From positions 62,001 to 126,000 of the forward strand of contig NZ_JASBRE010000007.1 of NCBI RefSeq assembly GCF_029960815.1: 64,000 bases of DNA, read 5' to 3'. Below the pieces are notes generated by a model, which did no database searches, was not told the origin of the DNA, and saw only the letters and a program-made list of their open reading frames with translations. The position numbers were made by a program, and so were the translations under genes. Source of the DNA: Pseudomonas sp. AL03. Its GTDB lineage: Bacteria; Pseudomonadota; Gammaproteobacteria; Pseudomonadales; Pseudomonadaceae. Each line of letters begins with the position of its first letter. The first letter of the stretch is position 1. Positions 42,201 through 53,421 of this stretch are shown piece after piece.

Positions 42201-42772
42201 ATTTTCTCGGCCAGGGCCACGGCTCCGTGCAATTGTTCTTCATCGTAGGGGCGGTTGGTGCGCTGGATCTCCAGATAGAAACGGTCAGGGAACACCGCCA
42301 TCCATTCGCGGGCCAGGGTTTCGGCTTCGGCCGGGTTGCCGCCGAGCATAGCCAGGCCGATCTCGCCTTCTTTCGCCGCCGACAGCATGATCAAGCCTTC
42401 GCTGGCTTCAGCCACCCACTCGCGCTCGATGATGACCGAGCCGTTGCGCTGGCCGTCGATGAAGCCGCGGGAGATCAGTTCGGTGAGGTTGCGATAGCCC
42501 ACGGCGTTCATCGCCAGCAGGCTGATCCGGCTCAACGGGCTGTCCGGGTCCTTGTTCGACAGCCACAGGTCGGCGCCGCAGATCGGCTTGATCCCGGCGC
42601 CCATGGCCGCTTTGTAGAATTTGACCAGGGAACACATATTGTTCTGATCGGTGACCGCTACGGCAGGCATGTTCATGCCGACCAGGGTCTTGACCAGCGG
42701 TTTGATCCGCACCAGACCGTCGACCAGGGAATACTCAGTGTGCAGGCGTAGATGAACGAATGAAGCCGGCAT
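39251..42772 (-). CDS. dnaE: DNA polymerase III subunit alpha
   Basis: DnaE is the catalytic replicative polymerase subunit. The 1173-residue protein has an N-terminal PHP domain ([14 protein letters not shown]), the polymerase palm with acidic residues in [20 protein letters not shown] near residue 400, and C-terminal helix-hairpin-helix and OB domains. Length and motifs indicate an intact gene. It lies between rnhB and accA, as in other pseudomonads. Confidence 0.97.
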   Translation of the reverse strand: MPASFVHLRLHTEYSLVDGLVRIKPLVKTLVGMNMPAVAVTDQNNMCSLVKFYKAAMGAGIKPICGADLWLSNKDPDSPLSRISLLAMNAVGYRNLTELISRGFIDGQRNGSVIIEREWVAEASEGLIMLSAAKEGEIGLAMLGGNPAEAETLAREWMAVFPDRFYLEIQRTNRPYDEEQLHGAVALAEKIGAPLVATNDVRFIKQEDFAAHETRVCIGEGRALDDPRRSKNYSDQQYLKSTEEMAELFSDLPEALENTVEIAKRCNIEVKLGKHFLPNFPIPDGMTIDEYFRKVSFDGLEERLSVLLPKDTTEDYEAKRQVYIDRLNFELDIIIQMGFPGYFLIVMDFIQWAKSNGVPVGPGRGSGAGSLVAYVQKITDLDPLEYDLLFERFLNPERVSMPDFDVDFCMDGRDRVIEYVAEKYGRNAVSQIITFGSMAAKAVVRDVARVQGKSYGLADRLSKMIPFEVGMTLEKAYEQEEILRDFIKVDEEAAEIWEMARKLEGVVRNVGKHAGGVVIAPTKLTDFSPIYCDEAGDGLVTQFDKDDVEAAGLVKFDFLGLRTLTVIDWALKTINRDRAKVDEPPLDIAFIPLDDKPTYQLLQKAETTAVFQLESRGMKELIKKLKPDCLEDLIALVALFRPGPLQSGMVDDFINRKHGRAELAYPHSDYQYEGLKPVLAPTYGIILYQEQVMQIAQVMAGYTLGGADMLRRAMGKKKPEEMAKQRGGFIEGCTANNIDADLAGNIFDLVEKFAGYGFNKSHSAAYGLVSYQTAWLKTHYPAPFMAAVLSADMHNTDKVVTLIEEIRTMKLRLDAPDVNTSEFKFTVNDEGRIIYGLGAIKGVGEGPVEAITEARRDGPFTDLFDFCARVDLKRINKRTLDGLIRSGALDRLGPFFHDEPKAYQANIDQNRAVLLTAMEGAIKAAEQTARTHDSGHADLFGGLFVEEDADVYANHRKAKELTLKERLKGEKDTLGLYLTGHPIDEYEGEIRRFARQRIIDLKPARDTQTVAGMIIALRVMKNKKGDKMGFITLDDRSGRIEASLFAEAFHSAQSLLQTDAMVVVEGEVSNDDFSGGLRLRVKRVMSMEDARTNLAESLRLKLQTKDLKGDQLRWLGELFKRHRGACPITMEYTSPDAKALLQFGETWRIDPADALIQALRDQFGRDNVFLQYR

Positions 42773-42810
42773 AGTGATCCTGTCTAGAAACTAGAAACGT
42801 GGAAGACAAC

Positions 42811-42834
42811 AAGGCCCGGATTGTACCGGGCCTT
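42811..42834. other. Perfect 9-bp stem between rnhB and dnaE
   Basis: AAGGCCCGG and CCGGGCCTT flank a 6-base loop. On the minus strand only a weak pyrimidine run follows (GTTGTCTTCC), so it is a poor terminator and may modulate read-through from lpxB-rnhB into dnaE. Confidence 0.5.
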
Positions 42835-42856
42835 GGCAAAAACATCAGCCTTGTGA

Positions 42857-43498
42857 CTAGCTCTCGATCAGGTTTTCCCGAGCCTCGTACGCCAGACGTA
42901 CGGGGGCAAACGAGCGGCGGTGAATCGGCGTTGGCCCCAAGCGGGCCAGCGCTTCCAGATGAACGGGCGTCGGGTAGCCTTTGTGGCCGCCGATGCCGTA
43001 ACCCGGGTAAATCAGCTCGAACGCTGCCATCTCGCGGTCGCGGCTGACCTTGGCCAGAATCGACGCTGCAGCGATGGCCGGTACCTTACCGTCGCCCTGC
43101 ACCACCGCTTCGGCGCGCATGGACAGTTTCGGGCAACGGTTGCCGTCGATCATCGCCAGTTTCGGTGTGATGTGCAGGCCTTCGACTGCGCGCTGCATGG
43201 CCAGCATCGTGGCGTGAAGGATGTTCAGCTCGTCGATTTCTTCGACTTCGGCCCGGGCGATGCACCAGCTCAGGGCCTTTTCGCAGATCTCGTCGTAGAG
43301 CTTTTCGCGGCGGGCTTCGGTGAGCTTCTTCGAGTCATTCAGACCCAGGATCGGACGGTTCGGATCGAGGATCACCGCGGCTGTCACCACCGCACCGCAG
43401 AGCGGGCCGCGACCGACTTCGTCGACGCCTGCGACCAGATCTTCAACTTCGGCGACCAGGGTGAAGTCCAGGCCCATCTGAGTGCTTGCTTTGCTCAT
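42857..43498 (-). CDS. rnhB: Ribonuclease HII
   Basis: RNase HII cuts single ribonucleotides embedded in DNA. The 213-residue product has the catalytic start [13 protein letters not shown] (Asp-Glu pair near residue 26), [11 protein letters not shown], and the [20 protein letters not shown] motif. I chose the ATG at 43498, which overlaps the lpxB stop as ATGA; MGLDF 21 bases later is also possible. Confidence 0.95.
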   Translation of the reverse strand: MSKASTQMGLDFTLVAEVEDLVAGVDEVGRGPLCGAVVTAAVILDPNRPILGLNDSKKLTEARREKLYDEICEKALSWCIARAEVEEIDELNILHATMLAMQRAVEGLHITPKLAMIDGNRCPKLSMRAEAVVQGDGKVPAIAAASILAKVSRDREMAAFELIYPGYGIGGHKGYPTPVHLEALARLGPTPIHRRSFAPVRLAYEARENLIES

Positions 43499-44625
43499 TG
43501 TGTTTTGCCGATCAGGTTCAGTACCGCGTCCGCCGCCTGATTGGAGGCGTCCAGACGTAAGGTACGGTGAATTTCATCGAAGCCGCGGGTCTGTTCTTCA
43601 CCGCCTTCGATCAGTGGCGACAGCGTCTGGGCCAAGGCCTCAACTGTCGCGTCGTCCTGCAGCAACTCGGGCACCAACAGGCGCTGCGCCAGCAGGTTCG
43701 GCAACGAGATATAGGGGCTTTTCACCATGCGCTTGAGAATCCAGAACGTCAGCGGCGCCAAGCGGTAAGCGACCACCATCGGCCGTTTGTACAACAACGC
43801 TTCAAGCGTAGCGGTCCCGGAAGCGATCAGCACAGCGTCACAGGCCGCCAGGGCCAGATGGGAGTTGCCATTGAGCAAGGTCAATGGCAAATCGCGACCG
43901 GCCAGCAATTCTTCCAGCTGCGCTCGGCGCTCAGGGCTGGCGCACGGCATGACGAAACGTACGCCGGGGCGCAAGGCCCGCAGGCGCTGGGCGGTATCGA
44001 GGAACAGCGCACCGAGACGGCCGACTTCGCCACCACGACTGCCCGGCATCAGCGCAACCAGCGGCCCGTCAGGCAAGCCGAGTTCAGCCCGCGCTGCAGC
44101 GCGATCCGCTTCAAGCGGGATAGCATCAGCCAGGGAGTGCCCGACAAACCGCACCGGCACGCCCTTCTCTTCATAAAATTTCGCTTCGAACGGGAACAAC
44201 GTCAGCATCAGGTCGCAGCCTTCGCGAATCTTCAGCACCCGCTTCTGCCGCCACGCCCAAACCGACGGGCTGACGTAATGCACGGTCTTGATCCCGGCCT
44301 GACGCAGCTTCAGTTCGATAGTGAGGTTGAAGTCCGGGGCATCGATGCCGATGAACACATCCGGCTTCTGGGCGATGAGGTCGGTGATCAACTTCCTGCG
44401 ACGAGCCATCAGCTCGCGCAATCGGCCCAACACTTCCACCAGACCCATGACAGAGAGACGCTCCATCGGGAAATACGAGGTCAGGCCTTCAGCCTGCATC
44501 AGCGGACCGCCGACACCCATGAACTCGACAGCCGGATGCTGAGCCTTGAGTGCGCGCATGAGACCCGCGCCCAGAATGTCACCGGAAGCCTCACCCGCCA
44601 CCAGCGCAATACGCAGATTAGCCAT
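43495..44625 (-). CDS. lpxB: Lipid-A-disaccharide synthase
   Basis: LpxB joins UDP-diacylglucosamine and lipid X into the lipid A disaccharide. The 376-residue glycosyltransferase begins with [20 protein letters not shown] and has [17 protein letters not shown] and [13 protein letters not shown] motifs of the family. It follows lpxA by 2 bases and overlaps rnhB. It is a peripheral inner-membrane enzyme. Confidence 0.96.
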   Translation of the reverse strand: MANLRIALVAGEASGDILGAGLMRALKAQHPAVEFMGVGGPLMQAEGLTSYFPMERLSVMGLVEVLGRLRELMARRRKLITDLIAQKPDVFIGIDAPDFNLTIELKLRQAGIKTVHYVSPSVWAWRQKRVLKIREGCDLMLTLFPFEAKFYEEKGVPVRFVGHSLADAIPLEADRAAARAELGLPDGPLVALMPGSRGGEVGRLGALFLDTAQRLRALRPGVRFVMPCASPERRAQLEELLAGRDLPLTLLNGNSHLALAACDAVLIASGTATLEALLYKRPMVVAYRLAPLTFWILKRMVKSPYISLPNLLAQRLLVPELLQDDATVEALAQTLSPLIEGGEEQTRGFDEIHRTLRLDASNQAADAVLNLIGKTQ

Positions 44626-44627
44626 GA

Positions 44628-45404
44628 TTAACGAGTGATGCCGCGGGTCGAAGACTGGATGGAATCACGGAATACCGCGACTTCCGGGAACTGGGCCGAC
44701 GGTTCGGCCAGTTCGGCGAGCGCCTGTTCGACCGTCAGCCCCTGGCGGTAAACCACCTTGTAGGCACGACGCAGCGCGTGGATCGCATCTTCGCTGAAAC
44801 CACGACGACGCATGCCTTCGAAGTTCATGCTGCGGGCTTCGGCCGGGTTGCCAAACACAGTGACGTAGGCCGGGACATCCTTGCCGATGGCGGTGCCCAT
44901 ACCGGAAAAGCTGTGGGCGCCGATATGGCAGTACTGGTGAACCAGGGTAAAACCGGACAGGATCGCCCAGTCTTCAACGTGCACATGGCCCGCCAGCGCG
45001 GTGTTGTTGACCAGGATGCAGTGGTTGCCGATGACACTGTCGTGGCCGATGTGGGCATAGGCCATGATCAGATTGTGATCGCCCAGGGTCGTTTCAGAAC
45101 GGTCCTGAATGGTCCCACGGTGAATGGTCACGCCTTCACGGATGACGTTGTGGTCACCGATGACCAGACGGGTTTCTTCACCCTTGTATTTCAGATCGGG
45201 CGTGTCCTCGCCTACCGAAGAAAACTGGTAGATGCGGTTGTGCTTACCGATTCGGGTCGGGCCTTTGAGAATCACATGCGGCCCGATCACTGTCCCCTCG
45301 CCGATTTCCACACCTGCGCCGATGATCGACCAAGGGCCGACCTCGACGCCGTCAGCCAGGATGGCCGTCGGATCGATGATTGCGCGAGGGTCAATCAAAC
45401 TCAT
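44628..45404 (-). CDS. lpxA: UDP-N-acetylglucosamine acyltransferase
   Basis: LpxA adds the first 3-hydroxyacyl chain to UDP-GlcNAc in lipid A synthesis. The 258-residue product is a left-handed beta-helix of hexapeptide repeats (for example [20 protein letters not shown]), with the catalytic-type His in the [17 protein letters not shown] segment. The helical C-terminal tail is present. It overlaps fabZ as ATGA. Confidence 0.96.
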   Translation of the reverse strand: MSLIDPRAIIDPTAILADGVEVGPWSIIGAGVEIGEGTVIGPHVILKGPTRIGKHNRIYQFSSVGEDTPDLKYKGEETRLVIGDHNVIREGVTIHRGTIQDRSETTLGDHNLIMAYAHIGHDSVIGNHCILVNNTALAGHVHVEDWAILSGFTLVHQYCHIGAHSFSGMGTAIGKDVPAYVTVFGNPAEARSMNFEGMRRRGFSEDAIHALRRAYKVVYRQGLTVEQALAELAEPSAQFPEVAVFRDSIQSSTRGITR

Positions 45405-45841
45405 AGTTTGCGTTCCGCGCAGATAATTTCAGCGGAGCAGACTGGCTTGCCATCGACCGAAGCCTGGCACTCAAACTTCCAGATCTGACGCTTGCAGCTG
45501 ATGAAGCGGGCTTCGAGGATCAACTGATCGCCTGGGGTGACGGGCTGGCGAAAACGCAGCTTGTCGGAGCCGACGAAGTAGTAAAGCGTGCCGTCGGCGG
45601 GCTTCACGTCGAGCATTTTGAAGCCAAGGATACCGGCAGCCTGAGCCATCGCTTCGATGATCAATACGCCCGGCATGATTGGATGCGCAGGGAAGTGACC
45701 ATTGAAGAACGGCTCGTTGATGCTGACATTCTTGTAGGCGCGAATGCGCTTGCCTTCCACATCCAGTTCCACGACTCGGTCCACCAGCAGGAACGGGTAA
45801 CGGTGAGGCAGGTATTCGCGAATCTCGTTGATGTCCATCAT
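45401..45841 (-). CDS. fabZ: 3-hydroxyacyl-ACP dehydratase FabZ
   Basis: FabZ dehydrates 3-hydroxyacyl-ACP in fatty acid synthesis and competes with LpxA for hydroxymyristoyl-ACP. The 146-residue product contains the active-site block [20 protein letters not shown] with catalytic His and Glu. Starts at 45841 and 45838 are adjacent ATG codons; the longer open frame upstream lacks support. It lies between lpxD and lpxA, the conserved order. Confidence 0.96.
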   Translation of the reverse strand: MMDINEIREYLPHRYPFLLVDRVVELDVEGKRIRAYKNVSINEPFFNGHFPAHPIMPGVLIIEAMAQAAGILGFKMLDVKPADGTLYYFVGSDKLRFRQPVTPGDQLILEARFISCKRQIWKFECQASVDGKPVCSAEIICAERKL

Positions 45842-45949
45842 TTCGGGGGGAAGCCTATGTAAAGATTGGGAGCGCGCGACTGACGCGCACCCCTCTAGCA
45901 AATCAAGGAGGCAGTCTAGCGGCTGTGCACACTTGATATGGAAATGGTA

Positions 45950-47005
45950 TCAGCCATCTGATGAAGCATTACCGCCAGGGGTCACTTCCCCTACACGCTT
46001 TTCCAGCTGTCGCAGACGTCGCGCGATGTCATCGAGCTGACGGATACGGGCCGCGCTTTTGCGCCATTCGGCTGCTGGTTGCATCGCCGTACCGGAAGAA
46101 TAGGAACCCTTTTCGGTAATCGAGTGGGTCACCATGGTCATCCCGGTGATAAAAACGTTGTCGCAAATTTCGATATGCCCCACCAGCCCTACACCACCGG
46201 CGAGCATGCAATGCTTGCCGATTTTGGTGCTGCCGGAGATCCCCACGCACGCGGCCATGGCGGTGTGATCACCGACCTGCACGTTGTGAGCGATCTGAAT
46301 CTGGTTGTCGAGCTTCACACCGTTACCCAGCACGGTATCGGCCAGCGCACCGCGATCGATAGCGGTATTCACGCCAATCTCCACATCATCACCGACCAAT
46401 ACACCACCGATCTGGGCGATTTTCTGCCAGACACCTTTTTCGTTGGCAAAACCGAAACCTTCACCACCGAGTACGGCACCCGATTGAATCACCACCCGTT
46501 TACCGACGCGAACATCGTGGTACAGCGTGACTCGCGGCGCCAGCCAACCGCCTTCGCCAATCTCGCAGCGGGCACCGATGAAGCAGTGCGCACCAACGGT
46601 CACTCCCGCAGCAATACGCGCGCAGCTTTCGATCACCGCAAAGGCACCAATGCTCGCCGCCGGATCGACCACTGCATCCGCTGCCACAACGGCTGTCGGA
46701 TGAATACCGGCAGCGGCCTTTGGCTTGGGATCAAACAGATGGGAAACCCGCGCGTAGGCCAGATACGGATCAGGCACCACCAGCGCATTACCTGCAAAAC
46801 CTTCAGCATCAGCGGCCTTCAGCAACAGGGCTGCGGCCCGGCTGTCAGCCAGGTACTTACGGTATTGGGGGTTTGCGAGAAAGCTCAACTGAGCTGGGCC
46901 AGCCTCTTGCAAAGTGGCTAGCCCAGTAATTTCTTTCTCCGGGTCGCCACGCAATGTGGCCCCGAGGAACTCGGCCAATTGGCCGAGCTTTATAGTCGCT
47001 GTCAT
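45950..47005 (-). CDS. lpxD: UDP-3-O-(3-hydroxyacyl)glucosamine N-acyltransferase
   Basis: LpxD adds the N-linked hydroxyacyl chain in lipid A synthesis. The 351-residue protein has an N-terminal uridine-binding domain ([20 protein letters not shown]) and a hexapeptide beta-helix, with the conserved [20 protein letters not shown] segment carrying the active His near residue 245. The C-terminal tail ends in a helical segment. It starts 2 bases after skp. Confidence 0.95.
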   Translation of the reverse strand: MTATIKLGQLAEFLGATLRGDPEKEITGLATLQEAGPAQLSFLANPQYRKYLADSRAAALLLKAADAEGFAGNALVVPDPYLAYARVSHLFDPKPKAAAGIHPTAVVAADAVVDPAASIGAFAVIESCARIAAGVTVGAHCFIGARCEIGEGGWLAPRVTLYHDVRVGKRVVIQSGAVLGGEGFGFANEKGVWQKIAQIGGVLVGDDVEIGVNTAIDRGALADTVLGNGVKLDNQIQIAHNVQVGDHTAMAACVGISGSTKIGKHCMLAGGVGLVGHIEICDNVFITGMTMVTHSITEKGSYSSGTAMQPAAEWRKSAARIRQLDDIARRLRQLEKRVGEVTPGGNASSDG

Positions 47006-47007
47006 GG

Positions 47008-47511
47008 TTACTTCAGCTGATTCATGCGCTCGATAACCTGGCGAGTGATGTCGTACTGAGGTTTGACATCAATCACTGCGCCACGCTCGAAGACCAGGTC
47101 AAAAGCACCTTTCTTGATGACTTCTTCCACAGCGCTGTCCAGTTTCGGCTTGAGTTGCTTCAGCATTTCACGGTCGGCAACGGCTTTGGCTTCGTTCAGT
47201 TCCTTGGACTGGAACTGGAAGTCACGGGCCTTTTGCTTGAACTCGAGTTCCAGGCGCTCACGCTCGCCTTGCTGCATCTTGTCGCCGCCAGCCATCAGAC
47301 GGTCCTGGATGCCTTTGGCACTGCTTTCCAGAGTCTTGAGTTTGGTCAGCTGAGGGCCGAACTTCTTCTCGGCATCCACAGCGTATTTCTTGGCCGCGTC
47401 GGACTCCAGCAGAGCCATCTGATAGTTCAGAACGGCGATTTTCATGTCGGCAAAAGCCGGACCTGCTACCAGTACGGTCGCCAGGAGAACCAATTGAGTC
47501 AACTTACGCAC
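47008..47511 (-). CDS. skp: Periplasmic chaperone Skp/OmpH
   Basis: Skp holds unfolded outer-membrane proteins in the periplasm before BamA inserts them. The 167-residue product has a cleavable signal peptide ([18 protein letters not shown]) and long charged helices from about residue 40 to 130 that form the tentacles of the trimer. It lies directly downstream of bamA, linking chaperone and insertase in one unit. Confidence 0.92.
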   Translation of the reverse strand: MRKLTQLVLLATVLVAGPAFADMKIAVLNYQMALLESDAAKKYAVDAEKKFGPQLTKLKTLESSAKGIQDRLMAGGDKMQQGERERLELEFKQKARDFQFQSKELNEAKAVADREMLKQLKPKLDSAVEEVIKKGAFDLVFERGAVIDVKPQYDITRQVIERMNQLK

Positions 47512-47556
47512 GATGCACTCCTACAAAATCCATTGTCGTTATCTTGGGTCAAACGC

Positions 47557-49947
47557 TTAGAACGTCTGGCCGAGGGAGAATTGGAACACTTGAGTCTCAG
47601 CTTCATCCGGTTTCTTGATCGGCATGGCCAACGCGAAGCTCAGAGGACCCAGTGCGGTAACCCAGGTCACGCCTACACCGACTGAGCTGGCCACGTTGCT
47701 CAGGCTGATGTCGTTGCACGCTGTTTGAGCGGTTGAACCGACATTCGCGTTCGTGGTTTTTTCGCACTTGGAGTCGAAGACGTTACCCACATCCCAGAAT
47801 ACCGAAGTACGCAGCGAACGCTGATCCTTGACGAATGGCAGCGGGAACAACACCTCGACACCCCCCTGGATCAGAACGTTACCACCAAACGGCAGCGGGT
47901 CCTGGTCCGGGTCAGCGAGCGTACCGGTGTTACCCGTCACAGCCGCACCGCGACTTGGGGTACTGCGAGGACCGAGGGTGCTGTCCTTGAAGCCACGAAC
48001 CGAGTTGAAACCACCAGCATAGTAGTTTTCATAGAACGGCAAGCCATCGGTAGAACCGTAACCATCGCCGTAGCCCAGCTCGGTGTGCAGGCGCATGGTG
48101 TAGTTCTCAGACAATGGCTGGAACAACTGGCCACGGTAATCAAGTTTGAAGAACGACAGGTCACTGCCAGGCGTGGTGGTTTCCAGTGTCAGGCTTTGGG
48201 AATGACCACGGGTCGCCAATACGCCTTTGTTCAGTGTGGACTCGGACCAGCCGGCCGAAGCCTTGAAGTTCAGGTAGTTGTCGCCTTCCTTGTTAACGAA
48301 GTCGAAGATCTCGTCAACGGTGTATTGACCGGTCTTGATCTTGTCTTGTTGCGCAGTCAGGCCGAAGGTCAGACGCGAAGTCTCGCTAATCGGGTAACCG
48401 ACGCTCACGCCCGCACCCAGGCTGTCCACGGCATAGCTGGCTACGTCGACGTCGAGGTCTTTGTAGTCAGTGGTGCGATAGAACGCGTTGTAACCCAGGC
48501 TTACGCCATCAGCAGTCCAGTACGGGTCGACATAACCGAAGTTATAGCGGCTCTGGTACTCACTGCGGGTCAAGCCGATGCTGACCTTGTTACCCGTACC
48601 CAGGAAGTTGTTCTGGGTGATCGAACCACCGAGGATCAGACCGGCGCTCTGGGCAAAACCGACGCTGGCGGTAATCGAACCGGAGGCCTGCTCTTCAACG
48701 CTGTAGTTCACGTCAACCTGATCGTCGACGCCCGGCACAGCCGGCGTTTCGACGTTGACTTCCTTGAAGAAGCCCAGACGCTCAAGACGAGTCTTGGATT
48801 GGTCGATCAGGTAGGTCGAAGCCCAGCCGCCTTCCATTTGACGCATTTCACGTCGCAGCACTTCGTCTTCGGACTTGGTGTTGCCGCGGAAGTTGATGCG
48901 GTTCACGTAAGCACGCTTGCCTGGATCAACGGCGAAAGTGATGTCGACCGTGTGGTCTTCATCGTGAGGCTGAGGCACGCCATTGACGTTGGCGAAGGTG
49001 TAACCCTCGTTACCCAGACGGCGGGTGATCAGCTCGGAAGTGGTGGTCATCAGCTTGCGCGAGAACACCTGGCCTTTCTGCACCAGCAGCAGGGACTTGA
49101 CCTGGTCTTCAGGGACTTTCAGGTCGCCGCTCAGCTTGACGTCACGGACGGTGTACTTCTCGCCTTCATTGACGTTGACGGTGATGTAGACGTGCTTCTT
49201 GTCCGGGGTAATAGACACCTGGGTCGAAGCGATATCCATATTGATATAGCCACGGTCCAGGTAATAGGAACGCAGGCGCTCCAGGTCACCGGAGAGTTTT
49301 TCACGAGCGTACTTGTCATCGTTCTTGAAGAACGACAGCCAGTTGGTGGTCTTGAGTTCGAACAGGTCGATCAGGTCTTCATCAGGGAAGACGGTGTTAC
49401 CCACCACGTTGATGTGCTGGATGGCAGCAACCGTGCCTTCGTTGATATTGACCTTCAGCGCAACGCGGTTACGCGGCTGCGGCACCACTTCGGTGTCGAC
49501 GGTGGCCGAGTAGCGACCCTGAGCGACGTATTGGCGCTGCAGTTCGTTACGCACACCTTCGAGGGTGGCGCGCTGGAAGATCTCGCCTTCGGACAGACCG
49601 GATTGTTTGAGGCCTTTCATCAGGTCTTCAGTGGAGATCGCCTTGTTACCCTCGATCTCGATACTGGCGACCGACGGGCGCTCGACTACCGTGATGACCA
49701 GGACGTTGCCATCTCGGCCCAGCTGGATATCTTGAAAGAAACCGGTTTTGAACAACGCACGAGTGGATTCCACCAGGCGACGATCATCCGCCTGTTCACC
49801 GACGTTCAACGGCAAAGCACCAAAGACGCTACCCGCGGAGACCCGCTGGAGGCCATTGACGCGAATATCAGAGATAGTGAAGGACTCGGCGTGAACTTCG
49901 GCGATCATCAATACGGTGAGAACCGCAGTTAGCAGCAGACGTTTCAT
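47557..49947 (-). CDS. bamA: Outer-membrane assembly factor BamA
   Basis: BamA inserts beta-barrel proteins into the outer membrane. The 796-residue product has a signal peptide (MKRLLLTAVLTVLMIAEVHA), five POTRA repeats to about residue 420, and a C-terminal barrel ending FQFSLGQTF with the terminal Phe recognition signal. The barrel has one loop pair of cysteines (KCEKTT...TACND). The ATG at 49947 is the family start. A terminator-like hairpin precedes it. Confidence 0.97.
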   Translation of the reverse strand: MKRLLLTAVLTVLMIAEVHAESFTISDIRVNGLQRVSAGSVFGALPLNVGEQADDRRLVESTRALFKTGFFQDIQLGRDGNVLVITVVERPSVASIEIEGNKAISTEDLMKGLKQSGLSEGEIFQRATLEGVRNELQRQYVAQGRYSATVDTEVVPQPRNRVALKVNINEGTVAAIQHINVVGNTVFPDEDLIDLFELKTTNWLSFFKNDDKYAREKLSGDLERLRSYYLDRGYINMDIASTQVSITPDKKHVYITVNVNEGEKYTVRDVKLSGDLKVPEDQVKSLLLVQKGQVFSRKLMTTTSELITRRLGNEGYTFANVNGVPQPHDEDHTVDITFAVDPGKRAYVNRINFRGNTKSEDEVLRREMRQMEGGWASTYLIDQSKTRLERLGFFKEVNVETPAVPGVDDQVDVNYSVEEQASGSITASVGFAQSAGLILGGSITQNNFLGTGNKVSIGLTRSEYQSRYNFGYVDPYWTADGVSLGYNAFYRTTDYKDLDVDVASYAVDSLGAGVSVGYPISETSRLTFGLTAQQDKIKTGQYTVDEIFDFVNKEGDNYLNFKASAGWSESTLNKGVLATRGHSQSLTLETTTPGSDLSFFKLDYRGQLFQPLSENYTMRLHTELGYGDGYGSTDGLPFYENYYAGGFNSVRGFKDSTLGPRSTPSRGAAVTGNTGTLADPDQDPLPFGGNVLIQGGVEVLFPLPFVKDQRSLRTSVFWDVGNVFDSKCEKTTNANVGSTAQTACNDISLSNVASSVGVGVTWVTALGPLSFALAMPIKKPDEAETQVFQFSLGQTF

Positions 49948-49971
49948 GAAGTCCTTTCTTATTCCAACTGG

Positions 49972-50001
49972 CAATAAACAAACTGCCGCAAAATGCGGCA
50001 G
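49972..50001 (-). terminator. Terminator-like hairpin between rseP and bamA
   Basis: On the minus strand CTGCCGCA-TTT-TGCGGCAG is a perfect 8-bp stem followed by TTTGTTTATT. It lies 20 bases past the rseP stop and 25 bases before bamA, so bamA either has its own promoter inside or after rseP, or depends on read-through. Confidence 0.65.
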
Positions 50002-50021
50002 ATTCGCAATTCAGCGAAGCG

Positions 50022-51374
50022 TTACAGTCGACCCAGATCATTGACCAGAGCAAGCAACATCACCCCGACCACCAAACTGATACCGATCTGTATCCCCCAA
50101 CCCTGCACCCGATCCGACAAGGGGCGACCACGCGCCCACTCGATCAGATAAAACAACAAATGCCCCCCATCCAGTACAGGAATGGGCAACAAATTCAGAA
50201 CCCCCAAGCTAATACTCAGATAAGCAAGGAAATTCAGGAAATCAGCGACACCCGACTGGGCAGAAGCGCCCGCCACTTTAGCAATGGTTATCGGTCCACT
50301 CAAGTTTTTTACCGAGAGCTCGCCGAACAACATTTTCTTGAGCGAATCGAGGGTCAGTACACTCATGGTCCAGGTGCGTCGAGCACCCTCCCCAATCGCG
50401 GCCACAGGACCGTAACTGACCTCGCGAATCATCTCTGGCGGCCAATCGACTGCTTTCACCCCTGCACCCAGATAACCACTGGGTGCCTTCTTCTCGCCGC
50501 GAGCGGCCAGCGTCACAGGGACGTCGATTTGAGCACCATCACGCTCGACGCGCAGCATGATTTTGGTATCAGGGTGCATACGGACCGTGTCCACCACCTG
50601 CTGCCAGTCATCGACCGCCTTGCCATCCAGAGCCAACAGTCGGTCACCGGTCTTCAGGCCTGCAGCCTGTGCCGGGCCTTTCGGGTCAAGTTCAGCGAGG
50701 ACCGGTGGCAGCGCCGGACGCCAAGGGCGTATGCCCAGCGAGCGAATCGGGTCCGGCTCATCGGCACCCTTGAGCCATTTATCCAACGCCAGCTCATGAG
50801 GCGAGTCCGCCGTGGAACCCTGATCACGGACCAGCAACTGCAGGGAACCGCTCTCCCCGAGACGACGGACCAGTTGCAGGTTCACCGCAGCCCAGCCGGA
50901 CGTTGGCTCGCCATCGATGGCGATGATCTCCTGGCCCGGGTTTAAACCCGCCTTGGCGGCGATACTGCCGGATTCGACTGCACCGATGATCGGGCGCACT
51001 TGCTCGCTGCCGAGCATTGCGAGCACCCAGAAAAAAATCATCGCCAATAAAAAGTTGGCAATCGGGCCAGCAGCAACGATAGCGATGCGTTGACGGACGG
51101 TTTTTCGATTAAAGGATTGATCAAGCTGATCGGCAGGCACGTCGCCTTCGCGCTCATCGAGCATTTTTACGTAACCGCCCAACGGGATCGCGGCGACGAC
51201 GAACTCAGTGCCTTTCTTGTCGTGCCAGCGCAGCAACGGCATACCGAAGCCCACGGAGAAACGCAGCACTTTGACCCCACAGCGACGCGCGACCCAAAAA
51301 TGGCCGAATTCGTGGAAGGTGACCAGCACACCCAAAGCCACCAAGGTGCCGACAATCATATAGAGCGCGCTCAT
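50022..51374 (-). CDS. rseP: RIP metalloprotease RseP
   Basis: RseP is a site-2 protease that cuts the anti-sigma factor and releases the envelope-stress sigma factor. The 450-residue membrane protein has the zinc motif HEFGH near residue 21 and the second metal-ligand motif LLPIPVLDGGHLL near residue 395. Two PDZ domains lie between (for example LNPGQEIIAIDGEPTSGWAA). Four membrane segments are visible. It lies between dxr and bamA. Confidence 0.96.
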   Translation of the reverse strand: MSALYMIVGTLVALGVLVTFHEFGHFWVARRCGVKVLRFSVGFGMPLLRWHDKKGTEFVVAAIPLGGYVKMLDEREGDVPADQLDQSFNRKTVRQRIAIVAAGPIANFLLAMIFFWVLAMLGSEQVRPIIGAVESGSIAAKAGLNPGQEIIAIDGEPTSGWAAVNLQLVRRLGESGSLQLLVRDQGSTADSPHELALDKWLKGADEPDPIRSLGIRPWRPALPPVLAELDPKGPAQAAGLKTGDRLLALDGKAVDDWQQVVDTVRMHPDTKIMLRVERDGAQIDVPVTLAARGEKKAPSGYLGAGVKAVDWPPEMIREVSYGPVAAIGEGARRTWTMSVLTLDSLKKMLFGELSVKNLSGPITIAKVAGASAQSGVADFLNFLAYLSISLGVLNLLPIPVLDGGHLLFYLIEWARGRPLSDRVQGWGIQIGISLVVGVMLLALVNDLGRL

Positions 51375-51427
51375 CTACTTTCTCCGCAATCCTATCCAGT
51401 GCTGCATGGGCCAACGTATTGCAGCAC

Positions 51428-52618
51428 TTAACGCCCGTGACGGCTCAACCATTGTTCGGCCAGAACTCGCGCTTTCGCGTCGGCCGTGAACACTGCCTCG
51501 AGATCATCAACCGTAACGACAGGTTCAAGATTCAAGACTTCTTCGATGATACTCGCGATTTCCGGGTAGCGAACCCGCCCGTCGAGAAAGGCCGCGACAG
51601 CCACTTCATTCGCCGCATTAAGCATGGCCGGCGCACTATTGCCGGACTCGGCTGCCTGACGCGCAAGGCGCAGACACGGAAATCGCTCTTCATCAGGCGC
51701 CTGGAAGTCCAGCCGCGCAATTGTGAACAGGTCCAGCGGCGCAACACCCGAGTCGATTCGCTCCGGCCAGGCCAGCGCGTTGGCGATCGGCGTGCGCATG
51801 TCAGGGTTACCTAACTGGGCCAATACCGAACCGTCGATGTAATCGACCAGCGAATGAATCACGCTTTGAGGATGAATCACCACTTCGACCTGGGACGGCT
51901 TGGCATCAAACAGCCAGCAAGCTTCGATTAACTCAAGCCCCTTGTTCATCATGCTGGCCGAATCCACCGAAATCTTGCGCCCCATGGACCAATTCGGGTG
52001 GGCACACGCTTGCTCAGGGGAAACATGCGCCAGTTCAGCCATAGGTGTCTGTCGGAACGGACCGCCAGAGGCTGTGAGTAAAATCCGACGGACCCCGACG
52101 GCACCCAGCCCACGAGCGAAATCCTGTGGCATGCACTGGAAAATTGCGTTGTGCTCGCTGTCGATCGGCAGCAACACCGAACCACTCTTGCGCACCGCCT
52201 GCATGAACAGTGCACCGGACATCACCAGTGCTTCTTTGTTGGCCAGGAGGATTTTCTTGCCGGCTTCGACCGCCGCCAGGGTCGGTCGCAAGCCCGCCGC
52301 GCCAACGATGGCGGCCATGACCGCATCGACTTCAGGATCGGAGGCAATCTGACACAACCCCTCCTCACCCACCAGCACGCGAGTCGGTAGACCTGCGGCG
52401 CGCAAGTCGTCCTGCAAGCCCCGGGCAGCACCGGCCTCAGGCACCACGGCGAACCGCGGCGTATGGCGAACACACAGCGCCAGCAGCTCGCTCAGACGAG
52501 TGAAACCGCTCAAGGCGAAAACCTGATAACGCTCGGGATGACGAGCGATGACATCGAGAGTGCTCAGACCAATCGAGCCGGTCGCCCCCAGGACAGTAAT
52601 CTGCTGAGGGCGGCTCAC
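51428..52618 (-). CDS. dxr: 1-deoxy-D-xylulose-5-phosphate reductoisomerase
   Basis: Dxr converts deoxyxylulose phosphate to methylerythritol phosphate, the first committed step of the pathway that also needs IspD and IspF in this window. The 396-residue product has the NADPH motif [18 protein letters not shown] and [12 protein letters not shown], plus the metal-binding [10 protein letters not shown] segment. I chose the GTG at 52618, overlapping the cdsA stop as GTGA; an ATG at 52633 lies inside cdsA. Confidence 0.95.
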   Translation of the reverse strand: MSRPQQITVLGATGSIGLSTLDVIARHPERYQVFALSGFTRLSELLALCVRHTPRFAVVPEAGAARGLQDDLRAAGLPTRVLVGEEGLCQIASDPEVDAVMAAIVGAAGLRPTLAAVEAGKKILLANKEALVMSGALFMQAVRKSGSVLLPIDSEHNAIFQCMPQDFARGLGAVGVRRILLTASGGPFRQTPMAELAHVSPEQACAHPNWSMGRKISVDSASMMNKGLELIEACWLFDAKPSQVEVVIHPQSVIHSLVDYIDGSVLAQLGNPDMRTPIANALAWPERIDSGVAPLDLFTIARLDFQAPDEERFPCLRLARQAAESGNSAPAMLNAANEVAVAAFLDGRVRYPEIASIIEEVLNLEPVVTVDDLEAVFTADAKARVLAEQWLSRHGR

Positions 52619-53421
52619 GGTGCCGCCATCCACAGCAGCACAGCAAACACCGGAATCGCTGCCGTCAGGCTGTCGATACGGTCCAGCACGCCGCCGTGAC
52701 CCGGCAGCAGATTGCTGCTGTCCTTGATCCCGGACTGACGCTTGAACATGCTTTCGGTGAGATCACCTACCACCGAGATGAACACAATGATGGCAGCACC
52801 TATCAGACCTTTAAATAGCTGAGCCACCGTCCAGTCGCGGACCAGACCGACAACGACAGTGATAACCAGACTTAGCGCCAGGCCGCCGTAGACACCCTCC
52901 CAGCTTTTGCCGGGACTGACCTGCGGCGCCAACTTGCGTTTGCCAAAGGCCCGACCGGAAAAATAGGCACCGATATCAGCGCCCCAGACCAGCACCATCA
53001 CCGCCATGATCAGCCAGTTACCCAACGGTTCCTGTTTGATCTGAATCAGACCTTGCCAGGCCGGCAACAGGATCAGCAGACCGATCACCAGCTTGCAGGC
53101 AGCGCTGGCCCAATATTCGCTGGTGCGCGGATAAGTCAGCACCAGGTAGGTTGCAACGCCCCACCAAAGCACTGAAGCGCCCAACACCCAAGGCGCAAGC
53201 CCGGGCAGGATATGCATGAAAAACAGCATCAACGCGACAACAACCGCATAGGCAACACGGATCGGCTGTTCTGTGAAGCCTGCCAGGCGAGCCCACTCCC
53301 ATGCACCGAGGGTCACGACCAGCCCGATGAACAGCGCAAAACCGGCGCCCTCGAGCAGGAAAAACCCGCACAGGGCAATCGGCAGCAGGATCAGCGCGGT
53401 GATGATTCGTTGTTTAAGCAT
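52615..53421 (-). CDS. cdsA: Phosphatidate cytidylyltransferase
   Basis: CdsA makes CDP-diacylglycerol, the precursor of all phospholipids. The 268-residue protein has about eight membrane segments and the family signature [20 protein letters not shown] followed by [14 protein letters not shown] near the C-terminus. It starts at 53421 in a TAATG overlap with uppS. Confidence 0.95.
   Translation of the reverse strand: MLKQRIITALILLPIALCGFFLLEGAGFALFIGLVVTLGAWEWARLAGFTEQPIRVAYAVVVALMLFFMHILPGLAPWVLGASVLWWGVATYLVLTYPRTSEYWASAACKLVIGLLILLPAWQGLIQIKQEPLGNWLIMAVMVLVWGADIGAYFSGRAFGKRKLAPQVSPGKSWEGVYGGLALSLVITVVVGLVRDWTVAQLFKGLIGAAIIVFISVVGDLTESMFKRQSGIKDSSNLLPGHGGVLDRIDSLTAAIPVFAVLLWMAAP

Noticed and set aside
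48085-49932. 615-codon plus-strand open frame opposite bamA
   Set aside because: Antisense shadow; bamA is intact with signal peptide, POTRA domains and barrel.
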